Source: a virus | Reading direction: 5' to 3' (one strand) | Virus record (IMG/VR): IMGVR_UViG_3300009001_000013 | Coordinates: 1 to 58,349 of that record | DNA length: 58,349 nucleotides | Shown: positions 37,526 through 47,462 of the stretch, piece after piece | Numbering within the stretch: position 1 is the first letter of the stretch | Layout of the letters: the number at the start of each line of letters is the position of its first letter | Translations under genes and position numbers: made by a program | Notes under the pieces: generated by a model | The model's database searches: none | What the model was told of the DNA's origin: nothing | The model's input: the letters and a program-made list of their open reading frames with translations, nothing else

Positions 37526-40500
37526 TCTTCTATTGATTCAAGGTATCGTTCTTCCACAAAGAAGCTGGGTCTTACAAGACCAAGATATGTGTCAAGGAAC
37601 AGCTTAAACGATTTGTATTCGCTTGTCTCCATGCTCTCTCTCTTACCTCTGAGGTATGCGTAATAATCTCTAGCGTTCTTCAATTGTTTGGGTAGCTGTC
37701 TGGCCTCTCGCATAAACCTCTTGTAGTCTTCTGGGTAGGAAGATTGCATATGTTTCTCTGCTACTACAGGTTTAATGCTTGACTTGAACTCGTTGGTGGT
37801 TCTAATCTTGTCAAACGGATTGTCTGCCTTGGACACCAACTCAGAGACACGCTCTCTACCCTGACCCTCAGCCAACTCAAGACCATATCTCTCGGCAACG
37901 CTTTCGTATCCAGCGAGAGCAGATTCCGAAGACAACCTCCTATCTCTAGCCAAGTCATCCATCTTCTTAACCAGCGTCTCAACTTCCTTGCTTGACAATC
38001 CGATTAGTTGACCGCTCATCAACCCCAGCTTTAAGAAGTAGTGCATAGTGAGGGCATCCTTATCTTCTGGCCTGACGTAGTATTCCATGCCAGTAGACGA
38101 GACCACCTTGTTGTTCGGCAGGTTAATGTTGGCTATGGTTGTTCTCGCATCATCAAGGAAGTCACCGTATGGACCCAGTCCACGGAAGATGGTTTGCGTC
38201 GCATCCTTTGGCGCACCCTTGTAGTACATGGTTGCCCCCTTGTTAAGTCGAACCCATCTCTCATACCCGTCTTCGTCACCCAAGTTGAAGTCACCCTCTC
38301 TTAAAACATCCATCGGATACCATAGATATCTGTTCATCGCTGACTTGATTCCATTGTCAAGGACTCCGAACGGAGGCAATGGCTGAGCATCGACAGCAAC
38401 CTGCGTAGCAATGTCTCTCCAAACGTTCTCTGGCTCCATCTTCTCTTCTTCCTCATCACCCATGACAAGAGATGCCAGAGCTGGAATGATAATCTTGTTT
38501 ACGTATGCAAACAAAGTGAGTTCAGCAGCGTGTCCGACCAGAGCGATGGCCCCTTCTTTCTTGGCTTGAGCATCGCCCTTCGCAACTCTTATTACGTCCG
38601 AAGAGATGCTTCTCTTTTTGTTGACGGCGAATCTAGAAAATGGCAGTAGAATATTTTGAGCGAGGTAGGCGATACCAGACTTGATTCCCTTCTCTTGTTG
38701 GTAAAGGTCAGCGGCTTCCCTTGGTGTAGATGCGGCTTGGTCTTTACTCACCATGGCATCAGCGTAACTCAGTGCTGTTGCATTGGGGTTAGCTGCCTCC
38801 GCATCCCAATCAATCTCATCAAAGCTTTGGATTACCCCTTCGCTCATGAGCGCGTCAGCGTAGAACGTAAACCATGAAGCTACCGCCGCTACTTTATCGG
38901 TACCCTTGAGGTTCTGCAACGACCAGTTGGTAAACTTCTGAGTGACCTTCAGAACTGCTGGCTCATCAAACGAAATCTTACCTGTGTATGGGTCGATGTT
39001 TCCTGCTTCGTAATCCCTCTGGAATACAGGCGAGTTCTGTAACAGTTTGTACCTTCCGTCATCAAGAGCCATCTTGCTGTCCTTTCTGACTCCAGTCTTC
39101 AGTGTATATGCTGCCATCTCGTACACGGTGCCGACCAGATATGGGATGGCTTGCAGTGGGTTCTTAGTTTGGAACATTACCGAGGTTAGAACCGTGCTTT
39201 GCTTAAGGGTCTGAAAGAACACGCCGCCAAAAGCCTTAATGACCACAGCGTTTCTTACAACGTACAGAGGGTTGATGAATCTAGTTCCTTTGACTCTGAA
39301 TGTAGGCTGAAATACCGGAGGAATCTTGCCCGTATCCTGCTGCACGTACAGCATAATCTTTCTTTCAAGGTCTTTTCGGGCGGACGTGTCAGGGATAAGG
39401 TTCTTCATTGCATCGCTATTCAATGCATGATTGGCAGCAACCACGTCACCAACAGTGTGCGACAATATGATGTTATCCCTTAGCGTTCTCTCGTTAATAG
39501 AGAAGAAGTCAAGGCCAATTCTATTCTTACCCTTAAGTGAACGAGGATTTCTTTCGAAGCTACTGCCCGCAACTTTCTTAGCACCTGATAAGGATGTACT
39601 TGCCAGCTGCTCTTGCAGCGACTTTCGCATTCTAAGAAGGTCATCTACGTCGGTAACACCAGTCTCAGGAATCACCTCAAACGCAGTGTAGTTCTCTTCG
39701 GCCTCTAGTTCCTTGCCCAAGTATCGCTCTACGTAGTTTCTGAACTGAGGCATAAGTGTTGAATGAATGTCGCTCATGAACTGAACATACTCAGCGATGT
39801 CTTTTCTTTCATTCTCGACCTTGCTGATTAGCTCCGGCAATGTTGTCCCACCCCCGAACAGAAAGCTGTATGCGTCTTCAAATTCATCCAGCTCCTCTCT
39901 GCTAAACGTCTGCTGCTGTTCGTAGTAGTCAATCGTTCTACGCATGGCATTTCGAATCTCGATATACCACGCAGCTTCAGCACCTCCTCGCTCGCCCTCG
40001 AATTCTGGCATCTGCCTTGCCATGGAATATAACTGAGCAATAGCGTTGTCCATTTTGGTGGTAACGCTTCCTCCCTCCTCTGTAATTCTATTGACTTCAG
40101 CTTCAATTAACTCTACAATTTGAGCGTGCATGAAGTCAGCCTTAGCAAAACTGTTAGTCATCTGAGCAAGCCCGACAGCTACTCGCAGCTTAGCAAACGT
40201 AAGCCTATCCGTTGGTATGAGGTTGGATAAGTAGGAATTAACTGTGTCGAGCGGCCCGAGCAACACCTTGGCCCTAGCCCTTAACCCTTTAGAATTGGAG
40301 AGCTTTGCGATAGAGCTAGGCATGTCAATCACACCCTTGACAAGCGAGTGCATGTACCCGACACCATAAACAGAATCGTTAATGATGTAGTCGTCTAGCC
40401 TGTAGTCAAGGTTGATGATGTGGTGACGCTTGAGCATCTGAAGTCGCCTCACTAATTGGTCAATGTCCAAGTCGTCTACACTGTAGATTCCTAGAATGTC

Positions 40501-43500
40501 AGCAATCTGGCTGTCCTCAAGAAGCTTTTCGATGTTGGCTGCAATGCGAGGCACAAGTACGTCATAGATGATAGCATCCTTCTGCAGCTCCTCCTTTGTC
40601 GATGCCTGCTCTGCAAGAATCTGGGTGATGATGTCAATGTGCGCTGGATTGTTTTCATCAAGCGCAATCAACTCGCCAGTATCAGGGTGGTTGACGGTGG
40701 GATTGTCATCAATAAAGTTGAGTATAGCGCGACGACTGGAGGATAATCGGCTACGCTCGTAGTTCTTTACCAGTTTGTCATACTCTTCCTGAACGCTTGT
40801 CTTGTTCTTAGCCGCTCTCATCTGAGCTCTAGCCATGAATAGAGATTGTCGTCCAAGCTCTTCCATCGCGGAGTATGAACTCAGCACAGCCCTCAGTGTT
40901 TCAGCATCTGTCTTAGGAAAGGCTACCCCTATGTACGATTCAATCTCTTTATCGAATACAGCCTTTGATTTCGACATGGAACTGATGGTCTGCATCAGGG
41001 TCTTAACAAAGTTTTCAAGCTCTGCCTGTGGAAGCAGGGATGGGTTGATAGCTGCCAACCCGTTGGCAATCTTTGCGTATGTCGTAACGTTTTTAGGTGC
41101 GGCTCCACGTCCACGAACCTTAGCCATCCTCTTGAGTCTGGCTTGCAAGTCTCTTGCGTGTTTAATACCATCCAAGTATCTCTGCATCTCGGCCTTTGTA
41201 TCACGCTGGTCGAAGATGACGGAAATCTTGTCAATGAATGACTGCATAGCATCGAGCCCCTCCTCCTTTATTTTCTTGCCGCTTGTCCTATGAGCTTGTC
41301 TTATGTACTTAACCAACAACTTGACCTGCCCTCGTGTGAACGGAGTCTTAGCATTCTCCTTCATGCGGGCATCAATAAGCTCAATAGCCTTGGCGAGAAA
41401 CTCGTTGAAGGTTTCAGATTTATCCCTAAGCTCTTCGAGAGACTTCTTTAGATTCTTGGCTTTAGTAGACATCTTGCGAGTCTCTGCCGCATGCTTCATA
41501 GCCACGCGCATACCCTCTCTCTTGCCTTGAGTTCGGCCTTGCTTGTAAGCAACAGCTTCTTTATACAAACGCTCGGCTGCCTCCTTGGTCATACCATAAC
41601 CAGTAAGCGTTTCGATAACCTCCTTCTTCACTCTGACAAACGCATCCATCTGTGCGCTCTCGTCAATACTGGTTACGGGATTCTTTCTTCTCTTATCCCT
41701 TTTAACAATTGGTGATGGGTACTTAGCGTCAATCATCTGTGACACCAAACGAATCAGGTTACCCTGCGCCTTACCCTCCTCTTGCACCATGTTCTGTGCT
41801 TTGCCTTTCATCCTAGCCATGCCGTATGGCTGGTTCCTGAGACCGAGTAGAGCGTACCACGCAGCAGCAGCTGAAGCTTTTGGGTTCTTCCTGTCCTTGT
41901 ACTTGTTCTCTGAGAACGTTTCAACAAATGGCTCTAAGTCAAAGCCTCTTTCAGTAGTAAGCACATCTTGAGCTGGCACCTTATCCTTGAACAGGTGGAG
42001 CTTCGGTTGCTTTTTATTGCCGTTCTCGTCTACTTGAATTACAGCCGCAGGGAATATGGCTGAAGCCTCAGCATCCTCTACGAATGTCACATCGGAGTCA
42101 ATCTCAATAGCTCCATAAATCATGCCGGGAGGCACTCCTTGAAGGAACTCTTCCGTGAGCATCCGAGCTACAATAGCCTTGACCATGCTACCACCCTGAG
42201 TCTTGCCTACTTTATCCGTATCAAGCATTTCTTGGATGGCATCTCTAGCCTCTTGATTCTCCTTGAGCGCAACGCCCATGTTGACAAACATCCTATCCGT
42301 AAAGTACTTACGCTTGCCAAAGGTTGATGCCTTGACATCGCCCATGTACTCAAGGATTCTCTCTGCAACCTCAGCTCTTGAACCGTCAATCCTAACTGGT
42401 CGGTCTTTAGGGAATGTCTCTTTAAAGGTGTCGATGAGTAGCTTATTAAATACGGACTCAGCCATCACGCCCTGTTCGACTAGTCTTCTCAGAACAATCT
42501 CAGAAGCTCTAAGCGCACCAGTGTTGCTGAATAGTTTTTCTTGGGTTCCGCTAATCAATGTAAAGAACACCTTTCCGTCTGGCGAAGCCTTACGCATAGC
42601 GTTAATCTTGTCAGCCACAACCTTTGCCTCTTTAGTGTCAGCAAACGCCCACACATTTCCAGACTTGACCGGGTAGAATACTCCACCACCTCCGCTAAAT
42701 ATCAACTCATCATCGAAGTAAACATCCCCAACCATGAGGTTGTCAGGAGATGATGTCATAATAGTCCTATCCTCCAGTAGTTCAAATGCGTCCTGATTGT
42801 GGACGACAGCTCGGCGCATTAACTTCTTGAACTCAGAGTCATCCTTAGCATACTTGTTAGAAAACCTACCAAACTTCTGAGCCTTGTTGGTAGACATGGC
42901 CTCCGTGTTTTTTACGGTCTGGCCCGGAAGAATGTGCTGGAACTTAACTGTGGTTCCATCCTTGTTTACCACAGTGAATCGCTCGTCAGCTGGCGACACC
43001 TTCTCTACATCTTTCGCCAACACCAATGCTCCGATTTGAATTACCTCAGAAGCGGACACGATTGGGTTGCCGTCTCTCTTGTCGTAAAACCAGCTATGTC
43101 TAAATGGATTCATGCCAACCTGTACCCACCCTTCGAGCTTTCCAATTGCAAGGTCGGACATGTTGTACTCCTCGCTATTCATAATCTCTTCAGCCCTGTC
43201 TCTGAGCTGTTGTGGATTGTGGTTGTTCCAATCCCCAAACATCCTAGCGATTGTAGTCTTTGACTTTTCAATGGCTATGTTCAACGCGCCCTTGGCTACC
43301 GAATGAAACTCTACGTTGGTAGCTAGAGCTGTTTGCCCGTACCCAATAGACTTGCCGCCTAGGTTTGGAGCACGTTCATCGCCTCTTGCTCCTTGGTGGA
43401 TAGACACTACCCATACATCGTAATTATCGTAAGCTGGAATATCAAGTCTCAGACCCACGTAGTAGTTGTCAGGAATTTCTTTGTTCAATCCAATGATGCC

Positions 43501-46500
43501 TGACTCAAGCTTGTTGCTAGTTAGTGCCGCACCGATATCAAGTGTGGTTGGCACTTCAGGAACAGTTACAAATGGTGTGATAGGGGTCTCTTCCCTGACA
43601 ACCTGAATGTACTGCTCTTGAGTAATCTCTTGCGCCACGTAATCCTTGAGAGCGTCAACCACCTTGGGGCTTCGCTTCTGTCTCTGGCTCTCATCTAGTT
43701 TTAGCTGTTCTCTTCTTTCGTCTAGCTCTACTTCTGTAACGCCTTCAGCAGCGAGGTATGAATCTCTACCCGGCTTGTCTTCAAGCGAGGTAAGCATAGC
43801 CTGCGCTTTGCCGTTTGCAAGACGTTCAGCGTAATCAAACGCCTCCATGTAATCATTGAGACGGATACCCGCTCCAACTTCTCCCTCACCCTTGACAAAG
43901 AAGACTACGTCTGGTTGATTCTTAAGGGGTGAGTCGGGGTCGTTCCATCCTTCGGGTGCGAATTCAGAATTAAAGTCCAGTCTAGCTACCGGCTTCCATC
44001 CGTTGCCCACGTAAATGTTTTCAAGCTTGGTTGCAAAGGCATCGTAAAACCTACCACCCTCCCTTTGTCTGATTGTTTGCAAGGGCTTGCTAACCGCACT
44101 GAGTTGAGAGTCTGGGTTCTTAAACAGTCCACCCATATATCCGTTAGCCTTTACGTAAGCGCCAGCTAAACCATCTTTGGTCATGAACAGCTTGCCGCCA
44201 TCGTCTAAAATCTGTTGGGCATCTTCGACAGTCATTGGGTCTACCTGCAAGAACATCTTCATCTTGAGCTCTCGCATTCTATCAGTAGCCTCTGCCATTG
44301 CGTTAGCATACCTAGCCGCATCAGTAACCTCCTCGACATCACGCATCCTCGCCTCCATGCCCTGAAGCTTTGGAGATGTCAAGTCCTCAAGCTCTACCAT
44401 CATGGCATTATAGCCAGCCTTGATAGCTGCCGTGCGCACATCTTCGGTAGCCGTTAGCTGTTCGCCTGCTGCCATTTGACCGGTGAGCTTCTGCATTGCA
44501 TCAACTAGGTCTTGGAACTTAGGGTCTGCATCTAATATGTCGATGTCTACGCCGGGGATTGTCTTGAGTGCTTTATTGATGAATGACTTGAGAGTGTTAA
44601 TCAACCCCTTCTTTACGGTGACGTCCACGTTACCTGCGGTCATGTCACCTAACAGCTCAACCAAAAACTCCTCAGCAATACCCTTGTTTTCTTTAATGGC
44701 CTTGCGGATATCACCAGCTTCTCCGTATTGTTTCAGGAAGTTTATATACTTAGCCCTTAGTGGTCCAGTAAGAGACGCAAAGAACGCATCCGCCATTCCT
44801 GTCACAGCTTCCTCTCCGAGAGATTCAATCACGACATCATGGAAAGCCTCATGAAAACCAGTGTTCTGTAAGATGGCAGGGGCGTAGATATGTATCTCAC
44901 CCTTAGACATCCATGTTCCCCTAGCTTCACGACCAGTGGCGGCTTTGAAAGAATCAAGCGTCTTGTGAATCGTAACACCCTTGAGCTTACCTGTCTTAGC
45001 TAAAGCTTTAACAGCCGTAACCACATTCCTTAATGATTTCTGCATCTGAGAACCACTCTTGAATGAGCCGTCGTCAAACTGGTCGATAGTTTCAAACGTG
45101 GTGCTGTTGATAGCATCAAGAACCACATCAGCATTTTCAGCTGTTACGGTTACAGAGTCAGCGTCCCCTTGGAACAGCTCACCATATCCGTTGTATCTCT
45201 TGTCAATTCTAGAGATACCTCTAAGCACTCTATTGGTTTCGCTTTCAATGTCGAGGTCATACTCAAGTCCGAACTCACCGTCAAGCCTACCTCTCTCATC
45301 AAGGAGGGCTGTCATCTCTGCCTTAAGCTTAGCCCTTGTGTCTGCATCTTGAGCCCTACTGTGCTCAATACCAAGCCTAGCAATTCGCTTCTGAATTTCT
45401 TCAATCTTCTGGAATGCTTCTGGGTTTGACTCAGCAAGACCCTCGTAGAACTTTGCTCTGCCTAGCTTTCTGTCCCAAGCCCTAGCAATGGCATCGTTCA
45501 GTTTCTTACCAATCTCTTTTCTCAGCTCCTTGGTTGGTGCATTGTCATAGTCTTCAGCAAGCTTGGTGATTACAATCCTGTCTCTGATGGAATTGGTTGC
45601 TGTTACTGCGAGAGAAGAAGCTCTTAATCCACCCGCAGCTACACCCGCAGCGCCAGCGACCCCGCCTCCAAGAACAACACCCGCAAGCCAACCCTCTTTC
45701 GTTGCGTCCCACAAGCCCTCCATGCTAAACTCCATGTTGGGGTTTACCTTGCTGTTTACGTAGTACTGCCCGGCTGCGGTAGTGCCTTCAGTTAGACCTT
45801 CTTCTACCATACCTAGACCAACACTCTTCATCAAGCCTCTCGCAAAGCTTTCTACGCCCTTGCGACTAGCGGCTCTTAATGTATTAGTAGCAATAGCAGC
45901 ACCAACAAACGCTGGCGCTCCCTCCAAGAACCCCATTACGCTGGTGTATCCAGCCTTTTCAAAGCCGTCCATATCTTGGAACCACTTCTCGTCGCGTACT
46001 TGATTGTAGGTAGACGCCATGCCCATGAATGTGGTAGCTCCAAAAGCTCCCGCATGCTGAGTCCTTTGAGCACGCTTGCCCATCTGAGCAGACACCGTGG
46101 TTCTGCCCTTTTTTAATGTTTCAAGAGTTCTGTTGGCTTCGATAAACTTTCTCTGAGCCGCAACCCTTTCGGCGCCCCTTAGTCCTTTTACAGCTTTTGC
46201 ATAGCCCATACTACGCATCGAGGCGCCCCTAGTTACGTAACCCGAAGCAATAGCAGCACCCATCATAGGCACCGACTCTCCACCAAGTCTAAGTGATTCG
46301 TCAATCCACTGGCTGATAGCTTCGTCAGCAAGCCCCACCTCACCAGTAGACAGCTCCTTTCCTACCTTGTCCATCACGTCGCCAGTCCTATCCCAGTAGC
46401 TTTGAAGTGAGAACGGAAGTCTCTTTGCCGCTTCTTCTGCAAGTCTTTTACCCTCGTCGGCTGACTCAATTAGGTATCGGGAAACCATGTTGTCATCTCC

Positions 46501-47451
46501 AGCCATTGATGCCCACATATCACCAAGCATGTACTTAGCTCCGGCAACATTCTCCTTCCAAGCCTTTGAAACAGTAGCCATGAATCCGGACGAATTGTCC
46601 TTGAGGTACTCGTAACCACCAACGTATGTGTCATTGTTCAAGTCAACCACAACTCCGAACTCATCCATGAGGTATCGCTCGTACTTGGACAGTTCTTCAG
46701 GGTTGTTCTTAACGTAATCAGGAAGCAGCTCGCGGAGCTTTGGCCCGCTCACCATGGCTGCCTGACCGCCGAGTCTTTTCATGGCCTCATTAGCCCTCTC
46801 CTCGACAGTGTATCGCTGGCTCAACACTTCACCCTCCACCTCGTCGCGGCCAAGCATGTTGTTGGTCAGGTCATCACTAGTACCTGCCAGCAAAAATCTG
46901 TTTATCTCAAAGTCTGGGTCTTCAGACTGGTAAAGTAGGTCAACAATCTCTTTCTTGGCTGCGTCTTTTTCATCTGCTGTACGAGCAGAATCATACCGCA
47001 TCATAGAGTCATTAATGAGACTGTTTCTTACAGCGCTACTCCCTTGGTCGAAGGGCGCGAGAAATACTTGGCCTGATTCGGCTACCTCTCTGTATCTGTC
47101 TACGTCAAAGTTCTCATATACGCCCTGTAAATAGGCGTTATCAAGGTCTTCTACGTAAGCATTGAGCAGGTCGGCTGTGTACTCAGGAACAACCCTGTCA
47201 CCTATCCGTGGTCTTTGAAGTAAATCCGAAACTGTAGGCTCTGGTCTTCCACCCAGAACTGTACTCGGCTCTGAACCCAACGAACCCACCTCCGAAATGG
47301 GCTGAGACGGTGAGGCTTCTTCGCCTTGTATCTGCGGCTCTGAAATTTTTTTTTTTTCGTCGTAGTACTTCGAAACTATCTGATTAATTTCAGACATACT
47401 TGCGCCCCGCTGTCGGGCTTCTTCAACTAGAGCCTTAAGTTCTGGATTCAT
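37522..47451 (-). CDS. Giant internal virion / polyvalent protein, 3309 residues
   Basis: The largest gene. The N-terminus has a short helical start and an A12 codon run (K33-K35). Gly/Ala-rich hydrophobic helices near 395-410, 505-520 and 590-605 could insert in membranes. A zincin-like motif HEAFH lies at 867-871 (FHEAFHDVVIESLGEE). Near 1445-1480 is a module with RHSWFYDKRDGNP seen in large polyvalent phage and plasmid proteins. The middle is long coiled coils. Hydrophobic helices return near 2980. The size and position between virion and lysis genes match giant ejection proteins. No RNA polymerase motif was found. Confidence 0.7.
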   Translation of the reverse strand: MNPELKALVEEARQRGASMSEINQIVSKYYDEKKKISEPQIQGEEASPSQPISEVGSLGSEPSTVLGGRPEPTVSDLLQRPRIGDRVVPEYTADLLNAYVEDLDNAYLQGVYENFDVDRYREVAESGQVFLAPFDQGSSAVRNSLINDSMMRYDSARTADEKDAAKKEIVDLLYQSEDPDFEINRFLLAGTSDDLTNNMLGRDEVEGEVLSQRYTVEERANEAMKRLGGQAAMVSGPKLRELLPDYVKNNPEELSKYERYLMDEFGVVVDLNNDTYVGGYEYLKDNSSGFMATVSKAWKENVAGAKYMLGDMWASMAGDDNMVSRYLIESADEGKRLAEEAAKRLPFSLQSYWDRTGDVMDKVGKELSTGEVGLADEAISQWIDESLRLGGESVPMMGAAIASGYVTRGASMRSMGYAKAVKGLRGAERVAAQRKFIEANRTLETLKKGRTTVSAQMGKRAQRTQHAGAFGATTFMGMASTYNQVRDEKWFQDMDGFEKAGYTSVMGFLEGAPAFVGAAIATNTLRAASRKGVESFARGLMKSVGLGMVEEGLTEGTTAAGQYYVNSKVNPNMEFSMEGLWDATKEGWLAGVVLGGGVAGAAGVAAGGLRASSLAVTATNSIRDRIVITKLAEDYDNAPTKELRKEIGKKLNDAIARAWDRKLGRAKFYEGLAESNPEAFQKIEEIQKRIARLGIEHSRAQDADTRAKLKAEMTALLDERGRLDGEFGLEYDLDIESETNRVLRGISRIDKRYNGYGELFQGDADSVTVTAENADVVLDAINSTTFETIDQFDDGSFKSGSQMQKSLRNVVTAVKALAKTGKLKGVTIHKTLDSFKAATGREARGTWMSKGEIHIYAPAILQNTGFHEAFHDVVIESLGEEAVTGMADAFFASLTGPLRAKYINFLKQYGEAGDIRKAIKENKGIAEEFLVELLGDMTAGNVDVTVKKGLINTLKSFINKALKTIPGVDIDILDADPKFQDLVDAMQKLTGQMAAGEQLTATEDVRTAAIKAGYNAMMVELEDLTSPKLQGMEARMRDVEEVTDAARYANAMAEATDRMRELKMKMFLQVDPMTVEDAQQILDDGGKLFMTKDGLAGAYVKANGYMGGLFKNPDSQLSAVSKPLQTIRQREGGRFYDAFATKLENIYVGNGWKPVARLDFNSEFAPEGWNDPDSPLKNQPDVVFFVKGEGEVGAGIRLNDYMEAFDYAERLANGKAQAMLTSLEDKPGRDSYLAAEGVTEVELDERREQLKLDESQRQKRSPKVVDALKDYVAQEITQEQYIQVVREETPITPFVTVPEVPTTLDIGAALTSNKLESGIIGLNKEIPDNYYVGLRLDIPAYDNYDVWVVSIHQGARGDERAPNLGGKSIGYGQTALATNVEFHSVAKGALNIAIEKSKTTIARMFGDWNNHNPQQLRDRAEEIMNSEEYNMSDLAIGKLEGWVQVGMNPFRHSWFYDKRDGNPIVSASEVIQIGALVLAKDVEKVSPADERFTVVNKDGTTVKFQHILPGQTVKNTEAMSTNKAQKFGRFSNKYAKDDSEFKKLMRRAVVHNQDAFELLEDRTIMTSSPDNLMVGDVYFDDELIFSGGGGVFYPVKSGNVWAFADTKEAKVVADKINAMRKASPDGKVFFTLISGTQEKLFSNTGALRASEIVLRRLVEQGVMAESVFNKLLIDTFKETFPKDRPVRIDGSRAEVAERILEYMGDVKASTFGKRKYFTDRMFVNMGVALKENQEARDAIQEMLDTDKVGKTQGGSMVKAIVARMLTEEFLQGVPPGMIYGAIEIDSDVTFVEDAEASAIFPAAVIQVDENGNKKQPKLHLFKDKVPAQDVLTTERGFDLEPFVETFSENKYKDRKNPKASAAAAWYALLGLRNQPYGMARMKGKAQNMVQEEGKAQGNLIRLVSQMIDAKYPSPIVKRDKRRKNPVTSIDESAQMDAFVRVKKEVIETLTGYGMTKEAAERLYKEAVAYKQGRTQGKREGMRVAMKHAAETRKMSTKAKNLKKSLEELRDKSETFNEFLAKAIELIDARMKENAKTPFTRGQVKLLVKYIRQAHRTSGKKIKEEGLDAMQSFIDKISVIFDQRDTKAEMQRYLDGIKHARDLQARLKRMAKVRGRGAAPKNVTTYAKIANGLAAINPSLLPQAELENFVKTLMQTISSMSKSKAVFDKEIESYIGVAFPKTDAETLRAVLSSYSAMEELGRQSLFMARAQMRAAKNKTSVQEEYDKLVKNYERSRLSSSRRAILNFIDDNPTVNHPDTGELIALDENNPAHIDIITQILAEQASTKEELQKDAIIYDVLVPRIAANIEKLLEDSQIADILGIYSVDDLDIDQLVRRLQMLKRHHIINLDYRLDDYIINDSVYGVGYMHSLVKGVIDMPSSIAKLSNSKGLRARAKVLLGPLDTVNSYLSNLIPTDRLTFAKLRVAVGLAQMTNSFAKADFMHAQIVELIEAEVNRITEEGGSVTTKMDNAIAQLYSMARQMPEFEGERGGAEAAWYIEIRNAMRRTIDYYEQQQTFSREELDEFEDAYSFLFGGGTTLPELISKVENERKDIAEYVQFMSDIHSTLMPQFRNYVERYLGKELEAEENYTAFEVIPETGVTDVDDLLRMRKSLQEQLASTSLSGAKKVAGSSFERNPRSLKGKNRIGLDFFSINERTLRDNIILSHTVGDVVAANHALNSDAMKNLIPDTSARKDLERKIMLYVQQDTGKIPPVFQPTFRVKGTRFINPLYVVRNAVVIKAFGGVFFQTLKQSTVLTSVMFQTKNPLQAIPYLVGTVYEMAAYTLKTGVRKDSKMALDDGRYKLLQNSPVFQRDYEAGNIDPYTGKISFDEPAVLKVTQKFTNWSLQNLKGTDKVAAVASWFTFYADALMSEGVIQSFDEIDWDAEAANPNATALSYADAMVSKDQAASTPREAADLYQQEKGIKSGIAYLAQNILLPFSRFAVNKKRSISSDVIRVAKGDAQAKKEGAIALVGHAAELTLFAYVNKIIIPALASLVMGDEEEEKMEPENVWRDIATQVAVDAQPLPPFGVLDNGIKSAMNRYLWYPMDVLREGDFNLGDEDGYERWVRLNKGATMYYKGAPKDATQTIFRGLGPYGDFLDDARTTIANINLPNNKVVSSTGMEYYVRPEDKDALTMHYFLKLGLMSGQLIGLSSKEVETLVKKMDDLARDRRLSSESALAGYESVAERYGLELAEGQGRERVSELVSKADNPFDKIRTTNEFKSSIKPVVAEKHMQSSYPEDYKRFMREARQLPKQLKNARDYYAYLRGKRESMETSEYKSFKLFLDTYLGLVRPSFFVEERYLESIEE

Positions 47452-47462
47452 ACTCCGTTAGT

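Noticed and set aside
37522-47451. N4-type virion RNA polymerase in the giant gene
   Set aside because: Size and position fit, but I found no T/DxxGR, motif A or RxxxK...YG-like motifs; the sequence is mainly coiled coil with an HExxH module.
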